Shown here: positions 56,286 through 64,000 of the stretch, piece after piece
Layout of the letters: each line of letters opens with the position of its first letter
How positions within the stretch are numbered: the first letter of the stretch is position 1
Assembly: GCA_022768065.1 (NCBI GenBank)
Contig: JALELS010000014.1
Coordinates: forward strand, 104,448 to 168,447
DNA: 64,000 nucleotides
DNA from: Ruminococcus sp.
GTDB lineage: Bacteria; Bacillota; Clostridia; Oscillospirales; Acutalibacteraceae
Reading direction: 5' to 3'
The notes under the pieces: model-generated
Seen by the model: the letters and a program-made list of their open reading frames with translations, nothing else
What the model was told of the DNA's origin: nothing
Databases searched by the model: none
Translations under genes and position numbers: made by a program

Positions 56286-57083
56286 TTACGAAACCACGAT
56301 GGTCGTTTTTAAATCCATATTGTTAAGCTTACGCTGTTCTTTATCAAAGCTGTAAGTTTTAACATGGATTACGGCAGGATATGTTCCCGCCGCAAGTTCA
56401 CGGTTAAGCGTGAAATGCGATATTGAATAGCCTGGCGGCAAAAGGTTTGAAGTATATATAACCTCGCCCGAATTTGAAAGCTCTATTTCAATAACAAAGT
56501 AACAGGGATTTTCCTCGGGATTTGAGAATACAAAATCCTGCTCTTTGGTGTTTGCCGCCAAAGTAAGCTCCGGAATACCGTTTACCTTTATCTGCCTGCC
56601 CTTTGTATTTGTTTTGTCGGGAATAGAAAGCTCGCCCTCGCCGAGAACCGCGTTCTGGTCAATTACGCCTGCTGGAGCTGTGGTTTCTCCGCTGCCGCCG
56701 CCTGTCGGTATAACGGCTTTTAAAAGGAATATAAGCCCTATTATAAGAGCCGCTATCAAAAGCGCAAACAAAAGCCAGAGCAAAAGTCTGTCGCGGACTA
56801 TCGCGATAAATTTGTCTGCCTCTACCTCTATGTAACCTACTACCGCCGAATGAGGCATTTTCGTTGCGGCGTATACTTTTTCGCTGTTTCCGTCATCAGA
56901 CAGCAAGTTGCCGATTTCGCGTTTGCCCTTGCCTATTTGGCCTACAACCATATATCCGCCGGACGGATAACGCGACTCAATTTCTTTCTTTTTAAAATAA
57001 GGCACGGTAAAGCCGCTGTGGCTGTTTTTGTAAACACCCTCGCCGACGGCCCCCGCAAGATGCCGGAACGTAAGATCTGCCAA
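56286..57083 (-). CDS. Membrane protein with single internal TM and C-terminal beta-sandwich-like domain, unknown function
   Basis: RLLLWLLFALLIAALIIGLIFLLKAVIP TM; NPEENPCYFVIEIELSNSGEVIYTSNLLPPGYSISHFTLNRELAAGTYPAVIHV; first gene of the surface-protein operon. Confidence 0.8.
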   Translation of the reverse strand: MADLTFRHLAGAVGEGVYKNSHSGFTVPYFKKKEIESRYPSGGYMVVGQIGKGKREIGNLLSDDGNSEKVYAATKMPHSAVVGYIEVEADKFIAIVRDRLLLWLLFALLIAALIIGLIFLLKAVIPTGGGSGETTAPAGVIDQNAVLGEGELSIPDKTNTKGRQIKVNGIPELTLAANTKEQDFVFSNPEENPCYFVIEIELSNSGEVIYTSNLLPPGYSISHFTLNRELAAGTYPAVIHVKTYSFDKEQRKLNNMDLKTTIVVS

Positions 57084-57212
57084 ATATAAAACCTCCGATA
57101 AGTGGATTGAGAAATACTATATATAATAGTATACGAAAAATTCGCTTCACGGCGTTTCTGACTTCGCACCGCTTTGTAAAGCAAGTGCCGACGCCGTTTT
57201 TACAGCAAATAT

Positions 57213-57264
57213 AGGCATACTATTACACCGTATATTTATACTTAAATATACACTAAAAATGCCT
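57213..57264. promoter_or_regulatory. Nested inverted repeat upstream of surface-protein operon
   Basis: aggcat-N11-gtatattta-tact-taaatatac-N7-atgcct. Confidence 0.4.
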
Positions 57265-57534
57265 TTGTGTAAAGAGATTTCGGCAAATTTTCGGACGCAT
57301 TTTAAATAGAGTTTAGACCAAATGTTAACAAATTATGAACACAGTTTGTTATTCTTTTGTCATTTTGGTGTCGAATTGTGTCAAGTGTCCGATTTTTTGT
57401 CGATAACCCGCGTTTTATACTGTAAAAAATAGGCAAAATTCATAAAATTCGACAAACTTTTTCTACAGTCAAACACCGCACCGAAAGGCAATTTTATGCA
57501 AGCCGGCAGCACCCCGACAAACCGTTTCGGAGCG

Positions 57535-57574
57535 CAAAAAGGGACTGCAAAAAGTTGTTTTTTACAGTCCCTTT
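57535..57574 (-). terminator. Terminator after hemW
   Basis: aaagggactg...cagtcccttt with T-run on the reverse-strand side. Confidence 0.65.
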
Positions 57575-57612
57575 GACAAAAGTATATTATTGGTTTTTAA
57601 ATTAAAACCCGA

Positions 57613-58716
57613 TTAAAGAATTATTTCGGAAATTACGGAGTTAGACAGTAAAAATCCGCGTCTTGTGAGACGGATTTTGTTGTTTTCGCACTCGCAAAGC
57701 CCGTATTTTTCGTATTGCCGTGCATTTTCAAGCATTTTTTGCGGTATATGGCGGTGAAAACGGGCAAAAAATCTCTCGTCGCAAAGCCCCTCGCAAAGTC
57801 TTAAAGCGAGCATACAAAATTCCTCTTCGTCGCCGCCGTCGCCCTCGCTTAAGCGCTCGTTGCCGCTTATGAAATATTCAATATCACGCGGATAATATGT
57901 GCGTTTGCCTAACATATAGGAATGTGCCGCGGCGCCTATGCCGAGATACTCTTCATCGTGCCAATATTTGAGATTGTGACGGCTCTCAAAGCCGGGAACC
58001 GCGAAATTTGATATTTCATACTGCATAATACCGTGTTTTTCAAGGTATTCGCACATAAAAAGATACATATCGGCAGTATCGTCATCGGACGGAAACGGCA
58101 GTTTTTCTCTCATACGAAAAAAAGGCGTGTTTTCCTCTATTTTGAGAATATAGCAGCTGAGATGCGGCACTCCCGAAGAAATGCAGAAATCGAGAGTATT
58201 TTTAAGGCTCTCTTCGGTCTGCCCCGGCACGCCGAGCATAACGTCAAGCGAAATATTATTTATTCCTGCCCTTTTTGCCCGCAAAACGGCGCTTTGAACC
58301 TCATTTTTGTCGGCTCGCCTGCCTAAAATTCGGCGTTCGGCGTCATTTGCCGACTGAAGCCCTACGGAAAGCCTGTTTACTTTACACTCGCTCATTTTTT
58401 CAAAAAATTCGTCACCGAGCGAATACGGGTTACACTCTACCGTTATTTCCGCATCATCGGTCAAAAACGTTGATTTTGCGCCGTTTATAATTTGGCAAAG
58501 ATAATCGGGAGCCAAAACCGACGGGGTTCCGCCACCAATGTAAAGTGTATCGGCTTTACACATTAGCTGTTCCGAATTGTTCCGAAGTTCACGCAAAACA
58601 GCCGAAACATACCTGCTTTTTGTGTCGTCGTCGGCGCGAAACGAATAAAAATCGCAATACGGGCACTTCGACTTGCAAAACGGAATGTGAATATACAGAC
58701 CTATATTATTCATCAT
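57613..58716 (-). CDS. hemW: HemW-like radical SAM protein (coproporphyrinogen III oxidase-like)
   Basis: [22 protein letters not shown] CxxxCxx[11 protein letters not shown]; next to lepA. Confidence 0.93.
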   Translation of the reverse strand: MMNNIGLYIHIPFCKSKCPYCDFYSFRADDDTKSRYVSAVLRELRNNSEQLMCKADTLYIGGGTPSVLAPDYLCQIINGAKSTFLTDDAEITVECNPYSLGDEFFEKMSECKVNRLSVGLQSANDAERRILGRRADKNEVQSAVLRAKRAGINNISLDVMLGVPGQTEESLKNTLDFCISSGVPHLSCYILKIEENTPFFRMREKLPFPSDDDTADMYLFMCEYLEKHGIMQYEISNFAVPGFESRHNLKYWHDEEYLGIGAAAHSYMLGKRTYYPRDIEYFISGNERLSEGDGGDEEEFCMLALRLCEGLCDERFFARFHRHIPQKMLENARQYEKYGLCECENNKIRLTRRGFLLSNSVISEIIL

Positions 58717-60517
58717 CTAATTTAAGCACAGCCATAAACGCCTCTTGCGGAACTTCTACCGTACCGAACTTGCGCATACGCTTTTTGCCCTCTTTTTGTT
58801 TTTCAAGGAGCTTCTTTTTACGCGTTATATCGCCGCCGTAGCATTTGGCAAGGACGTCTTTACGCATGGCTTTTACGGTTTCGCGCGCTATTACCTTGCC
58901 GCCTATGGCTATCTGAATGGGAATTTCAAACATCTGACGCGGAATATTATCTTTGAGCTTTTCGGCAATTTTGCGCGCTCTCGGGTACGCCTTGTCGGCG
59001 TGGATTATAAACGAGAGTGCGTCTATCATATCGCCGTTCAGGAGAACATCAAGTTTTACAAGACTTGACTTCTGATAGCCGCAAAGCTCATAGTCAAACG
59101 AGGCATAGCCGCGTGTACGCGATTTTAAGACGTCAAAGAAATCATAGATTATTTCATTAAGCGGAAGTATATATTTTAAATCCACCCTGTCGGCGTCAAG
59201 ATACGTCATTTCTTTATACTCGCCGCGTCTGTCCTGGCAAAGATCCATTATAGCGCCTACGTACTCTTTCGGAGAGAAAATATGCGCCTCTACCATAGGC
59301 TCTTCCGCAAAATCAATCGTTGCGGGGTCGGGGTAGTTACTGGGATTGTCAATTTCGACTACGGTTCCGTCGGTAAGATGTATTTTATAGATAACCGAGG
59401 GAATTGTTGTTACAAGGTCGAGATCGTATTCACGCTCAAGGCGTTCCTGTATGATTTCGAGGTGCAAAAGCCCCAAGAAGCCGCACCTGAAGCCGAATCC
59501 GAGAGCGCTTGACGTCTCGGGTTCAAAAGAGAGCGAGGCGTCGTTAAGCTGTAATTTGGCGAGAGCGTCGCGAAGAGCCTCGTAATCCGCTCCGTCCGCC
59601 GGATAAATTCCGCAGAAAACCATCGGATTTACCTTGCGGTAGCCTGCAAGCGGCTCGGCAGCCGGATTTTCGGCAAGAGTTACGGTATCGCCTACGCGCG
59701 CGTCACCGACGGTTTTAATGGAGGCGGTGATATATCCGACTTCGCCCGAGGATAACTGCTTTGCCGGTTCTAAGCTCTTGGCGCGCATATACCCCGTTTC
59801 AACTATAGTAAATTCGGCGCCCGTAGCCATAAGTCGCATTGTCTGACCCGGTTTTACCACGCCGTCCACTATTCTGACATAAACTATAACGCCGCGGTAA
59901 CTGTCGTATACAGAGTCAAATACAAGCGCCCTGAGCGGTTTTGAATCGTTATCGTCGGGAGGCGGTATAAGATTTACAATCTCCTCAAGCACTGCGGGCA
60001 CATTCTCGCCCGTTTTTGCCGAGATTCGCGGCGAATCCATACACGGTATGCCTATAACGTCCTCCACTTCTTTCGCAACGCGCTCCGGCTCTGCGGCAGG
60101 AAGGTCGATTTTATTTATTACCGGCACTATTTCAAGGTCATGGTCAAGCGCAAGATAGGTATTTGCAAGAGTTTGCGCCTCTATGCCCTGCGACGCGTCA
60201 ACTATCAGCACGGCTCCCTCGCACGCCGCAAGGGAACGCGACACCTCATAGTTAAAATCGACATGACCGGGAGTGTCTATTAAGTTCAGCTCATACTTTT
60301 TGCCGTCGGCAGCCTTGTAATCAAGCTTTACGGCGCGCGCCTTAATGGTTATGCCGCGCTCGCGCTCAATATCCATATTGTCAAGAAGCTGAGCTTCCAT
60401 ATCGCGTTTCGCTACGGAGTCCGTAAGCTCCAGCAGACGGTCGGCAAGCGTACTCTTGCCGTGGTCGATATGAGCAATTATGCAAAAGTTTCTGATATAG
60501 TCCTTTTTACCTGACAT
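58706..60517 (-). CDS. lepA: Elongation factor 4 (LepA)
   Basis: [36 protein letters not shown]-terminal [35 protein letters not shown]. Confidence 0.97.
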   Translation of the reverse strand: MSGKKDYIRNFCIIAHIDHGKSTLADRLLELTDSVAKRDMEAQLLDNMDIERERGITIKARAVKLDYKAADGKKYELNLIDTPGHVDFNYEVSRSLAACEGAVLIVDASQGIEAQTLANTYLALDHDLEIVPVINKIDLPAAEPERVAKEVEDVIGIPCMDSPRISAKTGENVPAVLEEIVNLIPPPDDNDSKPLRALVFDSVYDSYRGVIVYVRIVDGVVKPGQTMRLMATGAEFTIVETGYMRAKSLEPAKQLSSGEVGYITASIKTVGDARVGDTVTLAENPAAEPLAGYRKVNPMVFCGIYPADGADYEALRDALAKLQLNDASLSFEPETSSALGFGFRCGFLGLLHLEIIQERLEREYDLDLVTTIPSVIYKIHLTDGTVVEIDNPSNYPDPATIDFAEEPMVEAHIFSPKEYVGAIMDLCQDRRGEYKEMTYLDADRVDLKYILPLNEIIYDFFDVLKSRTRGYASFDYELCGYQKSSLVKLDVLLNGDMIDALSFIIHADKAYPRARKIAEKLKDNIPRQMFEIPIQIAIGGKVIARETVKAMRKDVLAKCYGGDITRKKKLLEKQKEGKKRMRKFGTVEVPQEAFMAVLKLDDE

Positions 60518-60595
60518 AAATTTCCTCTTTTGACTTTTTAAATCCCGTATATTATATCAAATTCGGAGATAAATGTGAATACCGAACACCGAAAA

Positions 60596-62014
60596 TCATT
60601 TTTCACGGTCATAGTATGACAACATCGGCTTTATTTTTTTGCCGCCTATCACTCTCTGCTCGTAGTTTTTGGTTATTTTAAACACTGTTCCCGACAAAAG
60701 CAGCACACCAATAAGGTTCGGCAGAGCCATAAGCCCGTTAAACGTATCGGAGAGGTCCCATACAAGCTGAACGCTTGACACAGAGCCTAAAAACGTCATT
60801 GCGAGAAATATTATTTTGTAAACCGCCGTCAGCTTTTTGCCGCCTATATATTCCGCGGCGCGCGAACCGTACACCGACCAGCCGAGTATGGTTGAAAACG
60901 CAAACATAACTATGCCGACGGACACTATATATGCGCCCCATTTGCCGAGTACGCTCTCAAAGGCATATATTGTTATATTAACGCCCTCGAGTCCGCTTTG
61001 CAGGTTTGCCCCGGTAGTCAGTATTACGAGCGCTGTAAGGGTGCATATAACAATAGTGTCAAAGAACACCTGGAATATGCCCCACATACCCTGGGTTACG
61101 GGTTCTTTGGCGTCCGAGGAGGAGTGCACCATTACGGACGAGCCGAGCCCTGCCTCGTTTGAAAACACCCCGCGTGCCACGCCGAAACGCATGGCTCTGG
61201 AAATCCCGTAACCCATAACGCCGCCTCCGACGGAACGCATACTGAACGCCCCCGAAAATATCTCGCCGAAAGCGTCGCCGATACGGCGGAAGTTTACCGT
61301 TATTATTATAAGAGCCCCTATTATGTAAAACGCCGCCATAAAAGGCACAAATTTTTCTGTAACGGTGACTATTCTTTTAAGTCCGCCGAGGATTATAACG
61401 GCTATAAGAACACAAACGACTGTTCCCGTGACAACGCCCGGTATATTAAATGAACCTTTAAGCGCTGTGGATATTCCGTTGACCTGGGCTACCGAGCCTA
61501 TTCCGAACGACGCAAACAGGCAAAAGACCGAAAATACGACCGCAAGCCACTTTTGACCGAGTCCCTTTTCGATATAATACATGGGGCCGCCCGCCCACTC
61601 GCCTTTTTCGTTTTTTCGGCGAAAATATATGCCGAGCACATTTTCGGAGAAGCTCGTCATCATACCGAGCAGAGCCGAAATCCACATCCAAAATACCGCG
61701 CCCGCTCCGCCGGAGGCAATCGCGGTAGCCACACCTACAATATTGCCCGTGCCCACCGTTGCGGCAAGTGCCGTTGCAAGCGCCTGAAACTGTGATATTG
61801 CTTTTTCGTCCTTTGTTTTTGTTACTTCTCGGTCTTTAAAAATGGCGGCTATCGTATTTTTTATCGTATGGTGAAAACGCCGTATCTGAAAAAATCCCGT
61901 ACCGCACGTGAGATAAAGACCGGTAAGCAGCATCAAAATAAGCATAGGCGGACCCCAGACAATGCTGTTTACCTTACTGTTGATATTCTGAATGAATCCG
62001 ACAAAATTTTGCAT
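60596..62014 (-). CDS. AGCS family sodium:alanine/glycine symporter
   Basis: TGTGNIVGVATAIASGGAGAVFWMWISALLGM; VFSNEAGLGSSVMVH. Confidence 0.94.
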   Translation of the reverse strand: MQNFVGFIQNINSKVNSIVWGPPMLILMLLTGLYLTCGTGFFQIRRFHHTIKNTIAAIFKDREVTKTKDEKAISQFQALATALAATVGTGNIVGVATAIASGGAGAVFWMWISALLGMMTSFSENVLGIYFRRKNEKGEWAGGPMYYIEKGLGQKWLAVVFSVFCLFASFGIGSVAQVNGISTALKGSFNIPGVVTGTVVCVLIAVIILGGLKRIVTVTEKFVPFMAAFYIIGALIIITVNFRRIGDAFGEIFSGAFSMRSVGGGVMGYGISRAMRFGVARGVFSNEAGLGSSVMVHSSSDAKEPVTQGMWGIFQVFFDTIVICTLTALVILTTGANLQSGLEGVNITIYAFESVLGKWGAYIVSVGIVMFAFSTILGWSVYGSRAAEYIGGKKLTAVYKIIFLAMTFLGSVSSVQLVWDLSDTFNGLMALPNLIGVLLLSGTVFKITKNYEQRVIGGKKIKPMLSYYDREK

Positions 62015-62101
62015 AGTACCTCCGTATAAAATTTTATGAGGGCATAAGAAAACAGGGCAAAAGCAGCCTCTTTTAATAGTATTGCTTTACGCCCCGATTT
62101 A

Positions 62102-62893
62102 TTAAGAATAAAGCTTTCCGACTATGATATTCACAAGCGAAACCGGCAATGCCTTTGAAAGCGCCAAGAACAGATGATATTTAGCGCCTTTTGTGGACAA
62201 AAGCCTCGGCCGTGTTTTGGTTGCCGCGGTATACACCGCGTCGGCTATCGCGTCGGGCGACATACCGTTTTGTTCGTCGCGCTCCATACCGGCAACCGCT
62301 CTTTTAAGCGTCTCGCCGTAAAACTCGTTACCCGCGGTGTTTTTCTCTCTTGCCGCGGTAAATCCGGTTTTAACGTCGCCGGGCATTACGGCGCAAACCT
62401 TTATGTTAAACGGCCTCAACTCGTTTGCAAGCGCCAGAGTAAGCGAATTCACAGCCGCCTTTGATGCCGAATAAAAAGCCTGAAACGGTATGGCGAGCGG
62501 CGCTGCGAGTGAACTGAGATTGACTATTCTTCCGCCGCCTTGAAGTCTCATATATTTAATTACGTTTTTGGAGCAAATGAAGCAGCCGAAGAAATTGACG
62601 TCGAACTGTTTTTTTGCATCTGACAGCTCCGTAAATTCAACCGCTCCCGAGATGCCGAAGCCGGCATTATTTACAAGTATATCAATTCTTCCGCTGTCGT
62701 TATATATTTCTTTGAACGCCTCGGAAACCGAGTGCTCATCCGTAACGTCGCACGAAATATGCTTAATGCCGACCGTTTGAATTTTCGGCTCGCGGCGGCT
62801 CAGCTCATACACCCTGTATCCGTTTTCGAGAAACTTGCGGCAGCAGGAAAGCCCAATTCCGCTCGAACCGCCCGTAACAACTGCAGTTTTCAT
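62102..62893 (-). CDS. Short-chain dehydrogenase/reductase family protein
   Basis: MKTAVVTGGSSGIGLSCCRKFLENGYRVYELSRR; NNAGFG; YSASKAAV. Confidence 0.92.
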   Translation of the reverse strand: MKTAVVTGGSSGIGLSCCRKFLENGYRVYELSRREPKIQTVGIKHISCDVTDEHSVSEAFKEIYNDSGRIDILVNNAGFGISGAVEFTELSDAKKQFDVNFFGCFICSKNVIKYMRLQGGGRIVNLSSLAAPLAIPFQAFYSASKAAVNSLTLALANELRPFNIKVCAVMPGDVKTGFTAAREKNTAGNEFYGETLKRAVAGMERDEQNGMSPDAIADAVYTAATKTRPRLLSTKGAKYHLFLALSKALPVSLVNIIVGKLYS

Positions 62894-63039
62894 CAATCTC
62901 ATCTCCGTTAAAGCAGGCAAAAGCGCAAAAGACGCCGCCCGTAAAATATAAAAGAATTTTATCACAGAGAAAACACTTTCGCAACTAAATAGTTAAAAAA
63001 TATCCGCAAACCCTGTATGTATTGCCGTATGCAGAATTA

Positions 63040-63651
63040 TCATTGTATTGCTTTGAAAACCCCGATTTTCTTAACGGTATTTACGGTCGCCCCAATAATC
63101 GGGCCCGAAAGCAAAACAGTTGCTATTGTGCAAATCCCGAATTTTCCGCCGAGTAAAACGCCTGTAACAACCATTAAAACATCAAGTGCCATTCTGACAA
63201 TTTTTATTTCCCAATTGTTTTTTTCGGCAAGCGAAAATGTGACCGCTTCATATGAGCCTCTGCCGAAATCCGCGGCGGAATAAAGCCCTGTTCCGAATGA
63301 AAATAACACAATTCCGAGTAGCATTAAAACAAAATTGACCGCTTTAATATCGGTATAATGCTGAACTTTTGTAAACACATCCACAAAAAAGCTGTAAATG
63401 ATTTGATAAAGAACCGTTCCCACATTGATTTGCTTTCGGTCATAGAAAAGCGCAAATATAATCATCACAACGGCTACAACAAACGACGATGTACCGATTG
63501 TCATACCCGTTACATTTGTGAGCCCCTGCCACAATATCGCAAGGGTTGCGCCGCCAAACCCTGCGCCTATTGCAAGGGTAATTCCGTAGGCGGAAATGAT
63601 TGAGCCCACAATAACTATAAGTGTTTTGATTAAATATTTTTTGAATTTCAC
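63040..63651 (-). CDS. YczE/YyaS/YitT-type membrane protein
   Basis: 203-aa multi-TM protein; YGITLAIGAGFGGATLAILWQGLTNVTGMTIGTSSFVVAVVMI; GTGLYSAADFGRGSYEAVTF. Confidence 0.8.
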   Translation of the reverse strand: MKFKKYLIKTLIVIVGSIISAYGITLAIGAGFGGATLAILWQGLTNVTGMTIGTSSFVVAVVMIIFALFYDRKQINVGTVLYQIIYSFFVDVFTKVQHYTDIKAVNFVLMLLGIVLFSFGTGLYSAADFGRGSYEAVTFSLAEKNNWEIKIVRMALDVLMVVTGVLLGGKFGICTIATVLLSGPIIGATVNTVKKIGVFKAIQ

Positions 63652-63663
63652 TTTTTCACCTCC

Positions 63664-63717
63664 AAAAAAAGACTACAAACCCTGCTGTTGTGTTCAGAAA
63701 CAGCAAAATTTATAGTC
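63664..63717 (-). terminator. Terminator-like hairpin in the leader of the YczE-type gene
   Basis: Reverse strand GACTATAAA-TTT-TGCTGTT-TCTGAACAC-AACAGCA-GGG-TTTGTAGTC-TTTTTTT immediately before GGAGGTG. Confidence 0.6.
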
Positions 63718-63741
63718 TCAGTCAGCCCGGACAGCTTTATT

Positions 63742-63818
63742 TTATTTTATATTTATAAATGCGAGGCCCGCAATACAGATTACAATACCTAAAACCTTAT
63801 TCCAAATGCTTAATTTGA
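63742..63818 (-). pseudogene. 3'-terminal remnant of an EamA/DMT-type transporter gene
   Basis: Reverse-strand VKLSIWNKVLGIVICIAGLAFINIK*, in-frame TAA immediately upstream, no start codon. Confidence 0.5.
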
Positions 63819-63850
63819 CTTACGGTAGGTGCCCACCCAAAATAATTATA

Positions 63851-64000
63851 TCACATTAAAACGGTTTTGTCGGTAATTCTGCCGAATCCGTCATAAGAAT
63901 AGCCAATTTTTTCCTTGCCGTTCCACGTAACGCCGTATATTTGGTCGGGCATTTCACCGACACTTAAATTACCGTAACGATAACCGATGGTTTGCTCACC
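63851..64000 (-). CDS. C-terminus of a YD-repeat/RHS-like protein (5' part beyond window edge)
   Basis: Reverse-strand GEQTIGYRYGNLSVGEMPDQIYGVTWNGKEKIGYSYDGFGRITDKTVLM*; YSYDGFGRIT is a YD-repeat. Confidence 0.6.
   Translation of the reverse strand, partial: GEQTIGYRYGNLSVGEMPDQIYGVTWNGKEKIGYSYDGFGRITDKTVLM

Noticed and set aside
57084-57612. Possible structured ncRNA in the 530-bp gap
   Set aside because: Only short IRs and the hemW terminator could be identified; no match to a remembered ncRNA consensus, so it was not listed as an RNA gene

Overview
The window looks like a chromosomal segment from a Gram-positive Clostridia genome (Ruminococcaceae/Oscillospiraceae-like). That placement is inferred from gene order, sporulation genes, dockerins and amelogenin-like PTEPT linkers; no taxonomic search was possible. 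It holds mostly housekeeping operons. These are arg biosynthesis (argJ-C-H-G, with putative ArgR boxes), trmD-rimM-khpA-rpsP-ffh-ylxM, mutS2, recO-(yqzL)-era-dgkA-ybeY-phoH-yqfD-yqfC, ylbJ, a heterodimeric ABC exporter, livFGMHK divergent from azlCD, obg, a YifB/ComM gene, prfB, metA, hemW-lepA, an AGCS symporter, an SDR and a YczE-like gene. No rRNA, tRNA, CRISPR array, transposase or prophage was recognised. The best candidate for an undescribed system is an ~11 kb, ten-gene, single-strand cluster (about 57083 down to 46055). It comprises a membrane protein with a C-terminal beta-sandwich-like domain, a 1764-aa secreted protein, seven tandem paralogous ~160-aa secreted proteins, and a repeat-rich membrane-anchored protein. 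The seven small proteins share a 'YTVTIPA[ED]xxIxWG ... LPYTLSGDT ... W..A...EYxxTLTFTV' fold signature. The same domain forms the C-terminus of the 1764-aa protein, suggesting a modular cell-surface assembly. Other notable items: a lipoyl-less E2-like acyltransferase fused to a TolA-like Lys/Ala/Glu helix, two adjacent exported proteins sharing an 'AVIDW' C-terminal tail, a dockerin-ending 1675-aa Ig-like giant, an unlisted YqzL ORF, and gene remnants (EamA and YD/RHS-like) at the right edge.
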